Positions 49,990 through 63,200 are shown, counted from the first letter of the stretch. The stretch: DNA of 64,000 nucleotides from Sclerurus mexicanus (GCA_013396755.1 VWZF01003328.1:248001-312000); one strand, 5' to 3'. Notes: generated from the sequence alone by a model not told the origin. Program-made: numbers and translations.

Positions 49990-51810
49990 TCAAATCATTT
50001 TCATATTGAACCTTCGTGGTCCAGAAACCTCCCCTTCAACCACAGCACCATTGTTTTTGCGAGGGACATATTCAAGGTCAATGCTGGTTTTGTGTTTGCC
50101 TTTCCCTCGGCTCCACACAAAAAGAAGAAGGAAACAAAATAAAACCACTCCAAGGAATGTGAAACAGCCCATAGCTGTGGACACCAATATTGTCTTAAGG
50201 TCCAGAGAGTAGCTGTTTGCGCTAGTTCCATTGGAACTTGTGTCATTGGAGTCTGTCATATACATAGGGGTCCTGTTGGCATAAAGGAAACGGTCTGAAG
50301 TAAACCCCTTTACCGTAAGAGAGGCTGAATAGGTGTCATTCCCAGCTGCGTTACTTGCAATACACACATAGATCCCACTGTCCTGGTCTTGAGCAAATCG
50401 GATCTCCAGGGTGCCGTCTCCCAGCACAGTGGCTCTACCATTTGATTTAGTTGTGATCAGCCTCCGGCGTGGGGTTACCCAGGAGATGGTAGGCTGCGGG
50501 TCCCCGTCAGCATTGCACATCAGCTGCACTGTCTGCCCTTCCTCCACTACCAAGTACTGCAACTTCTTGTCTTGTATCTTGGGTTTCTTACAGGTGAAGT
50601 AAAAGGAGAGAGCTGTGCTGTGAAAGTCTCTGAATGACCTCTCTCTGACACTGTCTGGGCCAGCACACATCGGTGGATCACCCCCAAACTGCAAGGTGGG
50701 CTGCCGCTGTAAAATCCAAAGGAGACGGCAGTCACAGGCCAGAGGATTGTTGTTAATGCAGAGGACCTCAAGGCTTTTGGAGGAATGAAATACATTCTCT
50801 TCTAGGGTTTCTAGCAGGTTTTGGGACACGTTAAGCACACGTAAGAATCGGAGCCCTTGAAAAGCATGTGGTTCAATGGTGCGCAGCTGGGCCCCCACCA
50901 TGTGAAGCTCCTGCAGGCGCACTAAATCTGACAGCATGCCTGCTTCGATGGTGCTGATGGGGTTGTAAGAGAGGTTGAGATGTGTCAGGTAAACCAGATG
51001 TTTAAAAGCAGAGTAGGGTACGGCAGACAGGTTGGTATTGGTGATGGAGAGAGAAGTAAGGTTGAGACCATACAAGCTGTTGGCAGGCAGCATGTCCAGG
51101 AGGGGCCAGGCCTCGATCTGTAGGTCTTTCAGGCGAAACAGTCTTTTAAAGGCGTACGCTGGCAAAGCATTAATGTTGAGCTGTTTCAAATGCAGGCTGA
51201 TGAGGCTGTGGAGGTGAGAAAGAGCTTCTGTTGGTACAGCTGTGAGGTTGCATCTCTCCAAGGTGAGCTGCTCCAGGCTAAGCAGCCCACTGAAGGCCCT
51301 GTGTGATATATACACCAAATCATTGTCCCCAACCTCCAAGGATTTTAAGTTATGCAGATCTTGGAACATGTAGTCCAGCAAAATGACAATCTTGTTTTCA
51401 CTTATATCAAGCTTTGTTAAGTTTGACAACCCAGTGAACACCCCGAGGGGGACCAGCTTCAGACGGTTTCCTTTCAGCCTCAGCGAGCGCAAGTTGAAGA
51501 GATTGTTAAACGCTCCAGGCTCCACATTGGAGACAATATTGTCACTGAGGTCAATCTCCTCCAGCAAAGGGTATGATGTGAATTCCTCAGGGTTCACACT
51601 CTTCAGTCGGTTCTTGCTGAGGTCCAAGATTTTTGTCTCAATAGGAATGCCCTCTGGGATGGACATCAGACGCCTTCGGTGACAGCTGACAGACTTGTTC
51701 TGTGCTGAACACTCACAGCGGGCCGGGCAGCCCATGGTGGGGCCCATGAAGATTAGCACCACAGCCAGACCCAGGAACAGCTGCCAGCATGATACAACTG
51801 TGTGACGCAT
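49990..51810 (-). CDS. LINGO2: LINGO2: leucine-rich repeat and Ig domain-containing transmembrane protein 2
   Basis: Intact 606-residue ORF in one exon, the same length as the mammalian protein as I recall it. Residues 1-27 form a signal peptide (hydrophobic core LGLAVVLIFMG). Residues 28-57 are the N-terminal LRR cap with Cys 28, 32, 34 and 43. About twelve LRRs follow to about residue 353. The C-terminal cap has Cys 359, 361, 382 and 407. An I-set Ig domain spans about 410-500, with the disulfide pair C432/C483 and the DSGIYVC signature. A juxtamembrane stretch carries Asn-X-Ser/Thr sites, followed by a membrane helix at 540-566. The 40-residue cytoplasmic tail contains IDLEYVPRK and ends in NMKMI. 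LINGO proteins are neuronal surface proteins; LINGO1 is a Nogo-receptor co-receptor, while the role of LINGO2 is less settled. The chosen ATG opens directly into the signal peptide and has a purine at -3. Cys 351 in the last repeat looks unpaired. Assignment is very secure; the nearest alternative, LINGO1, differs in the tail and in the LRR region. Confidence 0.98.
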   Translation of the reverse strand: MRHTVVSCWQLFLGLAVVLIFMGPTMGCPARCECSAQNKSVSCHRRRLMSIPEGIPIETKILDLSKNRLKSVNPEEFTSYPLLEEIDLSDNIVSNVEPGAFNNLFNLRSLRLKGNRLKLVPLGVFTGLSNLTKLDISENKIVILLDYMFQDLHNLKSLEVGDNDLVYISHRAFSGLLSLEQLTLERCNLTAVPTEALSHLHSLISLHLKQLNINALPAYAFKRLFRLKDLQIEAWPLLDMLPANSLYGLNLTSLSITNTNLSAVPYSAFKHLVYLTHLNLSYNPISTIEAGMLSDLVRLQELHMVGAQLRTIEPHAFQGLRFLRVLNVSQNLLETLEENVFHSSKSLEVLCINNNPLACDCRLLWILQRQPTLQFGGDPPMCAGPDSVRERSFRDFHSTALSFYFTCKKPKIQDKKLQYLVVEEGQTVQLMCNADGDPQPTISWVTPRRRLITTKSNGRATVLGDGTLEIRFAQDQDSGIYVCIASNAAGNDTYSASLTVKGFTSDRFLYANRTPMYMTDSNDTSSNGTSANSYSLDLKTILVSTAMGCFTFLGVVLFCFLLLFVWSRGKGKHKTSIDLEYVPRKNNGAVVEGEVSGPRRFNMKMI

Positions 51811-51846
51811 GACTCCACAGATCTGGGCTAACCCTCTGTCACGAGC
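51811..51846 (-). other. LINGO2: LINGO2 5'UTR portion of the coding exon
   Basis: This is a 36-bp untranslated stretch between the inferred splice acceptor and the start codon on the minus strand. It contains no upstream ATG. In other vertebrates LINGO2 has noncoding 5' exons and a single terminal exon holding the whole CDS, and this arrangement fits that pattern. The exon boundary is inferred from the acceptor sequence, not from transcript data. Confidence 0.75.
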
Positions 51847-51880
51847 CTGTGGGAATAAGGATGGGAAAGGGGAGAAGTTA
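51847..51880 (-). promoter_or_regulatory. Splice acceptor of the LINGO2 coding exon
   Basis: Read on the minus strand, a long pyrimidine-rich run (cttctcccctttcccatcc) leads into ttattcccacag just before the exon. The AG dinucleotide occupies 51848-51847. It is the strongest acceptor I can see close upstream of the ATG and explains why the ORF has only 36 bp of leader in this exon. Confidence 0.8.
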
Positions 51881-53687
51881 AGTCTGCAGAAAAAGGAGAA
51901 CTATGTCAGTTTTACAGTACTATTTCAAAGCAAACATATGTGTTTCATTTGAAACAAAACATTAAAACCTATTGTGAATGGCAAGACCAACAAAAAAAAC
52001 AGATTTTTTCTTCAATATCAATGGGCTAGCCCATTTATATGCTGTTTATCCAGCATTTTCCTACAGATGTCAGAGGAGACAAAATAGCTTTTCCTACTGC
52101 AAACATTAAGGGAGGTTAGGTTTCAGTCTCTTCTCACTCTCAGTGGGTTTCCTCAAGACAGTGCTATAATTAACCCAGAGATAAACACCACACACTCTGC
52201 AAAAAGGGCTAATAGTATTTGTGATAAGTTTACAGCATTGGACCTCTGTGAAGTGATATGAAACTAAGCTTTTGCCTTTCTTATTCCCATTAGTGCTTTA
52301 AGGCAAATCTTAATGATGTATTATAATCAAGAAAAGGAGCTCCTTGACAATGAAAAGATTCCTTTTAACATTTATTGCATATATTAAGGCTATAAATAGA
52401 TGGAGCATGTTCATACATACAGATATACAATGGCTCAGATGAGGAAGGAAGAACTGGTGCATCTCTGATTAGAATTTGTAATAAGGACAAATTGATTCTT
52501 TGCAGAGATATTTTGTGTGATTTTTAGAACCCAAGACCTGAGAAGGCTTTACAGAATACATCTTTTTACTTCCAAGACATGTAAATTAGCTTTTAGGAAG
52601 ACAAAAACAAGATAAGATGAGCTGTCTGCGCTTAAGCAGTAAAAGGACCAAAGGAAAACCATTAGATTCAATGGAAATGGGAGTTGGTAAGCAATTTATT
52701 CATTCCTGCCTTCAGATTAAAAATGAGGATAGAAGAAGACAAGATAACATCTATTAAATTAACTACCCTTCTCCAAAGGCTGTACTTTTCAGGTTTAGTC
52801 ACCAAAGGCCACAGATTTTTTTCACCAGTAGCTACTAAATGAAGACACACAATAACTCATTTCAAAAGAAGAAGGAAAAAATATGGGAGTTCATCAAAGG
52901 ACACTTTCAGACTAAGGAAAACTGCAAACAAAGACTTAACTTGTGCTTTACAAGTGCCTTAACTCCTATGGTGCAACCAATTTGATGAGTGACAGTGTTG
53001 GGATTTGAGTTTCATAGTGTTAATAAGCCTTATAATGTGCCTCAGGCCTTGTGAGACCTTTTCTGGATTGGTTAATTTGGGTTTCATTTTAATTGAAAAA
53101 TATTTACATAACTCCTGCCTGTAACTACCTCTTAGGTCTGAACAGATGAATATTGCCCATCTGGTCGTACCCATAATTACAAAATTACCCAATGACCAAA
53201 CATCCACGACCTTATCTATGTGTTTGGGCTTTGAGAATCATCTGGCTACTGCCTAAGAAGTTTTCAACTTATATTTGAGTCATTTTTCTATGCGTTCTCA
53301 CATGGATTGTCATGTAAAAAAATACTCCTGTACACAGATAACAAACACATTTAAATGAATTATGGTATAACTACATTGATGAGCCAATCATACAGTTATT
53401 TTAGCAAATAAGATGTTTGAAGCACATAAAAATAAAACTGAGGAAGAAGAAAGTGCCACCAGTAACTGCTGCAGTAACACCTCACTCCCCTGGCACATAA
53501 CTTGGATGTGATAACTCACCAAATCCAACTGCCTGACAGAGGAGGGTTGCCCTCTCAGACTGTGGATGATCTAAACAGTGGAGACTCAAGATGTGAGATA
53601 ACGAGCAGATATTTGGATCTATTAATCTTCTTGCAATATTAACAATTCTCAACAGAATCTGAGTGGTTTCGATTGTAAGCATTAGTG

Positions 53688-53739
53688 TTATTGTAACTAA
53701 GAAATAAACAGCATTATTGTAGCTAAGAAATAAACAGCT
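53688..53739. repeat. 26-bp tandem duplication in the LINGO2 intron
   Basis: Two adjacent 26-bp copies (53688-53713 and 53714-53739) sharing the core ctaagaaataaacagc and differing at two positions. A partial third start (attgta) follows. It is probably a replication-slippage duplication. Confidence 0.85.
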
Positions 53740-55812
53740 ATTGTACTTTGACTGTTAAAAACAAAACTGAGTGAACAAGGACTTATTTGGAGCTGCTGAT
53801 AAATTGTGTTCTTTGATTGACCATAAATGAATGGTGCACATATTACTCTTCTCATAACTCTGTGGAAGAATATTACTCTTGACTGATGTGTCTTTATTTC
53901 CATTCTGACACTTCTATGAAGAGACTAATAATAGAAGGCAAATTACATACTGGTTTTGACACCTAGACTGGAGATTGGGATGAAGACTACTCTATATATT
54001 ACCTATAAAAGCACATTTCAATTTTCTTCTAGAAGGACAACCTGCTGAGATTTAGTTTCCTCCTTAAGTTGTAGTCTTACAAGTAACCATTTCTAGTTAT
54101 GTCCAGCTGTGACAAAGGTTTTGAGAGGTAAACTTCAGTTCATTAGGCACTAAGTTAAAACTGGAAATCTATAGGGGTCTGCAAGTTAGGTGTTTGCAAT
54201 GAATTCAGATCAGAGAGGCTTTTGGGTGTTCTGATCATTACTTTCAGAACTCTGTGAGGTTAGTGCTTTCATACTGATACTTCTAGCACAAAAGGATTTA
54301 ATTTGCTTCTTTAGCTATCTAATGTATGAAGCACAAAGTAAACAGGTTCAGTGGAAGGTAAGCACCCCTGGAGTGTGAATTTTAGATAGCAAAAATATGA
54401 ATTGTTTCTTGCAGCTCTCCAATTCACCTGGTAACTAAAACTTCCAAGGAGTGTAAAATAGGAGATGGACATTATAAGAGATGATAAAAGGATTTTTTGA
54501 CTCTCTGGAATAAAGAAAAGTAGTGTTAATAAGGCACCACAGACATTAACAGTAGTCTTCTGGAAAGACATGCACACAGATATGGTGTAGTATATGCATT
54601 TATTTATAAGGGTATGTGCATGTGTGTATATGTACTTGCAGGCAATCAAGATTCAGGATTGAGATATAAACTGGAGTGAATTATATTCCAGTAAGGAAAA
54701 ATAATTATATTAAACAACAAGTCACAAAACCAAAGATTACTTGGATCAATAAGTACAGGTTAGAAGAAAACATAAATTAAATTTATTATTTCAATTTACA
54801 TTGACCCAGATGCTACCGTGCTTCCTGCTAACCAACATGTGACCACACCATTAGCTTTAAACTACTTTGTGGAAAAATTACTATTTTCATTACGCAAAAA
54901 ATGAAGCCTTATCTCATTGTAAAACTAATGAACAAAAGGTAAAAAGGCCTAATAAATGAAATATGTGCAAATTAAAGATTTCTGACTCTTTGCAGGAATT
55001 TTGGGAGAAGCCCCAAGTGAACTTTGACCATCTGTTGCGTGTCATCTGATTTGAAATTAATGAATGTAAAGTGGTATTTTCAGGACATGCCCAGTAACAT
55101 CACTATCAGGGCCTGCCTTATGCATTCCATTTAAAAACATTTTGAAAGGATACATCTTCATCCATAGAGTATATTTCATGTCAATGTGATCACCATCATT
55201 TATTATTCATCTGTTAACCAACAATGTTACTGCTTAAAAACCAGAGTGAAATTATGCCATTAAAAAGATAGATTTCTTGCAGTGAGAAATTATTTCGCAT
55301 ATTTCTTTAAACTTGTGAGACATTAATTAATTGGAGACTTTACTGGCATTGTGTTGAATTATCAGTGTCACTGTTCAACAGGATGCCTTTCATTCCTGCT
55401 TTAACAACCAGCACAACATACTTAATCCTTTGCCAGTATAGGAATTCCCTCTAAAAATCTGCAGAATTACCTTATTGTCCTTCTTTGCGTCCCTCTTCAC
55501 TGTGATACGTACAAGTAAATGAAGTGCATGGACACAAATGTATTTGTATATCCATATATGCATGGTTGTGAGACAAAAGTATAGTCTTACTGCTCTGTGA
55601 TTGTACCATGGGTTGCACTACAGAGCACTTATCTAAAGTTATAGCTTCTTAGCTTAAAAATTCAAAAAAACATAATAAATAATTATGAACTGACAGTTTT
55701 TCCATGCTTGAATGCAAATGAGAACCTGTAAAATTGTTTTTGCGACCTTTCTGGGTTATTTAGCATGCTTTGATAGACTCTAGAAAATGAAATATATCAA
55801 GGAGTTCCCTAT

Positions 55813-55873
55813 TAAAAAAAAAAAACAACAAAAAAACCCCAAACACCACCAACAAAACAAAAATCCCAAACAA
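55813..55873. repeat. A-rich low-complexity tract
   Basis: A poly(A) run followed by aac, aaacccc and caccacc units. Same class as the tracts at 129, 845 and 2878. Confidence 0.75.
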
Positions 55874-56733
55874 CTAATTGCCTTCATTTTGTCTTTCTCT
55901 GGCTCTGTTTCTTAAGCCCAAATTCAAGAGTCAAGTTGCTGATAAACTTTTTCAAAAGAAGACCCTAGTCAGAGTTCAGCTATGCAATTATGAAAGTTCA
56001 TTAAAGTTATTAGTTAATAGTTCTGTGTCATCTCACACAAAACAGCCATCTCTACTGCTCTGAAATGCAAATAAAATTTGTACAAAGTTCTGCAGCTTTG
56101 AATCTTCCCATAACTGCTTTATAAGAATATACAGTACCCTGTAGCTTTTACATGGAAAAAATTAAAAAAAAAAATAAATTGAAAATTAATATGACACTCC
56201 ATTAGAATGTCGTACAATTCTGAATATCATAGATAGGAATGTGTCAAGCCATGCAAATATGTTATGTACTGTTCCCCTTCTACCTCTTCTTCTGACTAAT
56301 TTTGAAGTCTTTATTCCTAAAAGCCAGAGTGCACTTGCACCGTGCTCCTTTCTATGTCCAATCTGATTCTTCAGTACTGTATGGGGCATGGCTTTAGCCA
56401 GAAAAGGCAGGAGTCAGTCTGTTTTCACTATTAGCTGCATTTGCATGAAAGCTCAAAACGAACAACTTCGCAGTTTTGATCTCACCTTTTCCTCCCTTTC
56501 CCCAGCCTTTCAGAAAACTAAAGAATCCAGTGGATGATACCAGAGATTGATAGTTTTGCTGGAGGTTGAGGTCACCTGATAATTTGCCTTCTGAGATTCC
56601 CTTTAGAAAACTATACTGTATTAAACAAGTGTTCTAGGATTAAATGTTGCATAGCAAGACAGACTTGTACTGATTATTCACTTAAATGCTACCAGCTAAT
56701 TTTGACAACCAGCTGAAGTCTCTGATTTAAAGG

Positions 56734-57245
56734 TGTGTGCTGCGCTGACTCTGGCTGGACACTGGGTGCCCAGCAAATGTTCTATCACCACCGTCCTCAA
56801 TTGGATAAGGTAGGGAAAACTGCTCATGGGTTGAGATAAAGCAGGGACAGATCACTCACTGGTTGCCATAATGGGAAAAACAGAGTTAACTCAGGATAAT
56901 TAGTTTATTATTAAATCAGAGTAAGATAATGATGAATAAGCTCAAATCTTAAAACAACTTCTGTCCACTCCTCCCTTTTTCCTGGGCTTCTCTCCCTTTG
57001 CTGTACAGCCATGCAAGGTTTGGGGAAATGGGAGCTGCAGTCAGTTCATCAGATTGTCGCTGTCACTTCTTTCTCCACAGGGGGATGATGGCTCACACTC
57101 TTCCCCAGCTCCAGTATGCGATCCCTCCTGCAGAAGGCAGTGATCAATGAATTTCCCAACACGGGTCCCTCCCACGAGCTGCAGTTCTTAATGAATTACT
57201 CCGATGTTGATCCCTTTTGTGTTGTGTAGTCCTTCTACATGGATA
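56734..57245 (-). mobile_element. Truncated ERVL-type LTR, copy 3, inside the LINGO2 intron
   Basis: Its left end (ctggctggacactgggtgcc onward) parallels copy 1 at 31148, including the shared segment around 'catgggttgagat' and 'cacactcttcccc'. It stops at about 57245, within the GC-rich middle, so only the 3' half of the LTR (on its own strand) remains. It has the same orientation as LINGO2. It is more diverged than copy 1 by eye. No viral coding sequence is attached. Confidence 0.8.
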
Positions 57246-60200
57246 ATTTTATGAGCCTGTGCTTAGTGATAGTAATTTTTTCTGCCTCTATGAGATTGTT
57301 TCTTTCTCCTCAGAATGCTGAATTTTAGCATTGCTATATTTCAGAGCAGGGAGCAGATACTGAGAAGTATAAATGTTTCTGTCTTTGCATTGCTGTCATC
57401 ATCTAGTACTCTTCAGCAAGCAGTAAGCCAAAACCATTGTTCAAACCTTTGCAACAAAACACCTTTGGTCTTGTGCTGAGTAGGCAGATACTGACTATAA
57501 GCAGCTAAATCTACTGAAAATTTTACCTGTGTGGTGTAAACTTTTGCCCAGTTCAGTGTAGGTTGGGAAGGTTTTATTTATAGCTTTATCTCTCAAGTAC
57601 CTATTGCAATAACTTTGGAAGACCAGCTGATCTGGCTTTCCTGGACTCTCCTGTGGTAAGGGCACAAAGGGTGAGAAGCCTTTGCTTCTGGACTGCACCA
57701 AGGTGGAAATGTTGGGAAGTTTGGCTTAAGAGATGCATGTGAAGGGAAGATGACAAACTGAGATGGTTTTAGGGACAGCCAAATGACACATGGAAATATT
57801 AGACTTTTAGAAATGTTCTTACAGTGAGACGCAATGTCACAAGGAGGATGAACAAAATCCTGACTGTGGCATTTTCTGACTAGATTGTGCAATTTGGACA
57901 ATCCCATCATATGTGCTTTCAGTGTAAGAGCCAGTTTGTAGCAAAGACTTTGCCTCACAGGTCTTGTGCCTGTAAATCATTTAAGCTTAGTGTGTTGTTC
58001 CCACGCACTATCACAAAGTCAAACCTTCTTGTACACTCTCAAAAGGATGATTTTTCTTTAAATCAGAGCATCTCAGAAATTATTCAAATGAACTTAGGTG
58101 TTCTAACTGCCATATCTCTTTGATCAAGACTTTTTTGCTTATGCAGAGATTTTGTTCTCCCTCCCTTTTTCCATCTCTTAAATATCTCAGCATTTAAATA
58201 AACTGCAAAAACATTAAATAGCTGTCTTTCTGCATTGCAGTGATTAATAGTTTAGAAGAAACCTTGAATAACAGCAGCAGCAACAACAACCACTATTCTG
58301 ATAATTCACTGATTTGGACACAAAGTTTTGATTCAATTAGTCTGCAGTCCTAGGATCATTCTTTGCTACTAAGTCATGAGTAAAAACTTCATGGGCTAAC
58401 ATCAACTCAGAAAATACATTCAAGTTGCATTTGTTTTCAGAAGGAAAGACTGAGGCTCAGACTGGTATTCTATTATAAAAGCCACTGGAAGCAAAAGCAA
58501 AAGTAATAACCAAAGGAACATTTCTTAACAGCTTTTCCAGTAGTATTATTGTAAGACTGATTAAAATATTTGTACTTTGCCATAAAACTAGACAAGTGGG
58601 TGTAGTTTTTAACCCAAATACTTAGGTTATTGTTTGAATCAAAGTGAAAGAATCATGTGTGCCAAAAAAACAGAAGGTAAGAAAATCACAATGATAAATT
58701 TGTGTGATTTTACAAATTATCTCTATAGGGCTTAGAAATCCAGATTGTTCAAAGTAAATAAAGAAATGAAGCCACCAGTACATCTTCTTTCTCTAACCCA
58801 ATTTTTTTAAGATTAATTTACCAATTTATTGCATTTGTCAGAGAGAAAGTGAACCTCAGGAATAAATTTGAAGAAAAATATAATAAATCTTATCTTACAG
58901 GAGACATTTCATGCATAAATAGCAGGAAAAGAAAGTGGAAATGTCTGCGAAAATTATAGACAAAATGACATTTCCACTTACCTTGCTGTTAAGTTGAAGG
59001 GGAAGAGGATTATGAAAAGCTTATATGAACAATTATGTGATGGGCCATAAAAGAGGCTTGGAGGTAAAATAAAATTCAGATTTTTGTTTTTTCTTTTTGG
59101 TAGGTTAATGATATAAATCAACCATTCAGGGAAGGTAACACTACTATCATACCCACACAATGAACTACCTCATAAAAATTGCAAATATTTCCATAGAAAA
59201 TTTTTTGACAGAGATTTCTTAGTTGAATAATGAACTGCGGTGAACAACAGGTCTTTTCTGCCATCTATTCATTCTGACTGTGAAAGCAGATTTTTGAAAG
59301 GTACAGCTATACAAAATTTCTTTTTCAAAGTTCAGCTCTAGTTAACAGTATTGCTATTTTACTGGTGAAAAACTATGCCACTAAAAGGTAATTATTCAGT
59401 AGCAAAGGTGAGAGTAGCACAATTATCATGACAATAAATGTGTTGATGTACCTAAATATGATAACACAATAATAGAGAAAGACAGAGATTTATATGTCTG
59501 AAAATAATGCACTCAGGGAGTTTGTACTGCATTTTGTTCAGGCTGCTCAGTACTGGAAGAGCTTGTGCCTGTGGTAGCTAACCTCCATACCTAGACCTGG
59601 TGTTAAGTATCTATGAATGGTAGTCCACTGAGCGATGTTTGACTTCAAGGACAACGCACATTAAAAGAGTCCACATTTTTATTAAGTTTCTTTAAGCCTA
59701 ACTGCTACAAAACGAATTTCCATTAAGCAGTCTTTCGCTGATGATTCTTGCAAGATGTTAATGTTTCAGATACTGAGAAACATATCACAGGGGAAGAAAG
59801 TTGAAGTCGTAGCATAGGAAGAGAAACCATATGACAACAAAGAAAGAACTAAAGTTGTTGTTCTTGAGGAATGCAGCAGACTAAAAATACAAAGATTTTA
59901 AAAAAGGCTAAAATTGTCTTGCAAGTGAGGATTTGTTACTTTAAAGTGGGTCTTATGCTCCACAGTATGCCTAGGCAGGTGAACGTTAAAAATGCTCTGC
60001 TACCGTGAACAGGACACTGACAAGAGGCTGTGAAAAGTGTTAAATGCTGTATTTGCTTTTCATATCTGCTGTAATTAATGAAGTCTGAATAAATTAACTG
60101 AAAACTAAATCAGTAGGCAGGATAACTGCATTGATTAAAGAGAAGTAAGGGAAGCTTTTGTCCATAGCAACTCTACATTAAAAGTTTATCTTTCTTAATG

Positions 60201-63200
60201 TTGAAAGAAACAGTCTTTCTTTTAAATCTGTCTGGGCATAGTGTAAAGACATCATCCCTGTGGACTTGACAGTATCTCTTATGTTCAAAAATAAGGATAG
60301 AATTTCCTGTAAAGTTTTAGTTCTAACATCCAGCTACTCCTCATCTTTAGTTAGTGAAGATCTCAGTGATGGAAAGCTACTGGAAAAAAAAGGCAAACTA
60401 CTTTAAATCTGGACTGGTGGCAGATTTTTGAGGGCTAGGACATTCAAGCATGCCTGAGTCCCACTTCAATAATCCATTTAGGAAATCACAAGCATTCTAT
60501 GTTTGATTTAGGTCATCCTAAGTAACATTCTTCATATAATCTGTTACAGATGGATGTTTCCTTCAAATACCTGCATGCTAAAGTCCAGAGATCTATGCTG
60601 TCCTAGTAGTGTGCTGACTTCCACTTTTTGTAAACAGAGGCCCTTGGTGGTACCTTTAACAATATGTTTTGCAAGCTTCTGCCAATTAGCATAATTTCAT
60701 TTTTGTGAGCTTTAACACAAAAAGTCTTTTTTGATAGCTTCCTGACACATATAAGCTAATTGACAGTGACCTTATTTGCTATTAGGAAAGGCAGACAGAT
60801 TAAGTGCCATCTGCATAGTGAAGGTAGTTGAGAACTTTTCCCCTAGCAACTCTGTGTGCATACTGAACAGGGCAAAAGTGAAACCAAAAGTGAATAGTAA
60901 ATCAGAGGATATGGGTCTGGTAGAGTTAAGTTTAGTGTTGACCACAATCTTGTGATTGCTGTCACCAAAGAAGGTTTCAAACAATTTAAATCTACTGACC
61001 TGGGTCCCTGCAGTTTTTTCATGGTAGCAACACAGAACCTGGTGACAAATAATTGTATGTAGACACTAAAGCATGTGTACAGAGAACATGCCCAGGAAAC
61101 ATAAAAGATCATTTAATTAGTACTATAAGTGCTGTTGCTTCATAACACTATTCAAAGGCGATTTAGCCAAAAGGCTTTCAATACTTAAGACTGTACTATT
61201 AAGAAATACTTTTAGATAAGTACATCTGAGAAAAAGAAAAAACAACCAAATTCATTTTACAAAGGTAGTATTAACTTGTCTTAGCTGGAGGTAGATATGG
61301 TTTAAAGCTTACACTGCCAGCTATTTGAAAATAGCTAGAAATTGAATTAAATGTGAAATCTGAAGAAATTGAAATTAATTTACTTTCTTTTGTGCTAAGA
61401 CAAGAATCTCAAAAGTATGTAGGTATAGCACATGTGGTAGTGAGGAGACAAGACTCAGTGAAGCTGCAACAACTAATTTCAGTACCACTTATCTGGAAAA
61501 CACAAAGAAAAATGAAACCCATCAACTGTGTGGGTTTCTCACACCTTGATAAGCATGTTTGCAGCAGTTCTACTTGTATCTTGCACTGAAATCCTATCAC
61601 ACAAAACAAGGAGTATATTCTCTGGGGACACTCTTCATACCCTCATATAAAAGACGTTCAGAGCATGACCCGGCAGCCAGCTGCTGACCTAACTGCTATT
61701 TCTCTTTGTAGACTGCAGGATTGGTCATTCTGGAGAGACAGCACAGGAGCTACAACATTATATTTGGAACATTAAAAATATGCAAAAGAAAATAAGTATA
61801 ATTCTTAGTCCTCGTCAGAAGGTCCTCTGTTGGTATAATGCTTTTGAATTCAGACTGCTATTGTAGAAAATTGTGGCCTGCATTTGAAGGTGGCAAAAAG
61901 GAAAGAAGAGATATATATCAACTCATTAGTCAACACTAACTGTTTATGTGTGAAGAAATTGCATGATAGACCTTGCTGTAGTCACTTAATGGCTCAGAGA
62001 AGAAAGGTACTTTAGGGGCAGCTGCACAAAACTACTGCACTTTGAATTAAAATAGAGTTGATCAAAAGGTACACATCTGAAAGAAAAAAGGGAACTACTT
62101 TTTAGGTTTCCTGTTTGCTAAAGGCATTCTTAAAATATATTTAGGCTCAAAATCTGTCTGCAGAAGAGTCAAGGTAGAGCATTCAGATATAAGACCTGAC
62201 ATGTTGACAGGCGGACAAGACACAACCATTAATCTCTGCTTTATTCATAACCATACTTCATGAATGTTACCTCAGACACCTGTCAGCATGAGCTGAACTA
62301 AGCCACTATTTTGAGAGAAAGATGAAGAGAAAGAGGCAGAATGTGAAATACACCATGTAGATGAAATTTGGTAATGAGATTTTTTTTTTTTCCGGCCTAA
62401 TCAGGGTCATAATTAAGGGATTGATTTGAGCCTGGCCTTAGTGTCACAGCAGTGCTATAGGTAGCTTCCAGCTGATGCAGTCAGAAATTTGCTAACTCTT
62501 GTATGCTTCACAAACTACTAATTATGCTTGAAACCTATTCTTCTGAGAATTTACTGTGACCTGTTAGCTTGAAATCTCTACCCACATTTACTAGGGTACC
62601 ACCAGCAAGTTTCCAAACCCTGGCAGTAGAGACTGTTGCCTCAATACTTTTGTGACTTAGTATTTATATATTTATTTAGAAATTAGAGGCACTTCCTGAA
62701 AATCTACTCTTCATTCACTTAGTGTCAGACCTGATAAAAGCACTTTTTGTACAAGATAGAGCTTCTGCTACTTGAATTACCATATATTTGGTAAATATTT
62801 CTTTTAATTATTAGTAAAAGACAACTAATACTTAAACTACATCCAAAATACACTTATTTTCCTGGTTAATCATAGATAAAGGGATTAGAAAGTGCAGCTT
62901 TCCATATTGGGTTTACTCAGCTGCCCTACTGTGCTAGCACTAGTTACAAAGGTAATTGTATATAGTTCTTAAGATAGGTCAGAAACACATTTTACTCTTT
63001 CTCACTTTTCCACAGAAAGACAGTCTGTGCCTATACGATCCTGCTGCTTCCTAGAGAAACAGATATATCACACCTGCAGTGGGTGGTGCTCTAACCTGCA
63101 GTTGTCCTGATCTATGTGTAATTTCCTGAGATTGATGCCAGTCAGAGGACACTTGACAGCTGACAGCAATGAGCTGCTGCAAAGCTACAAGCACTGTAAC

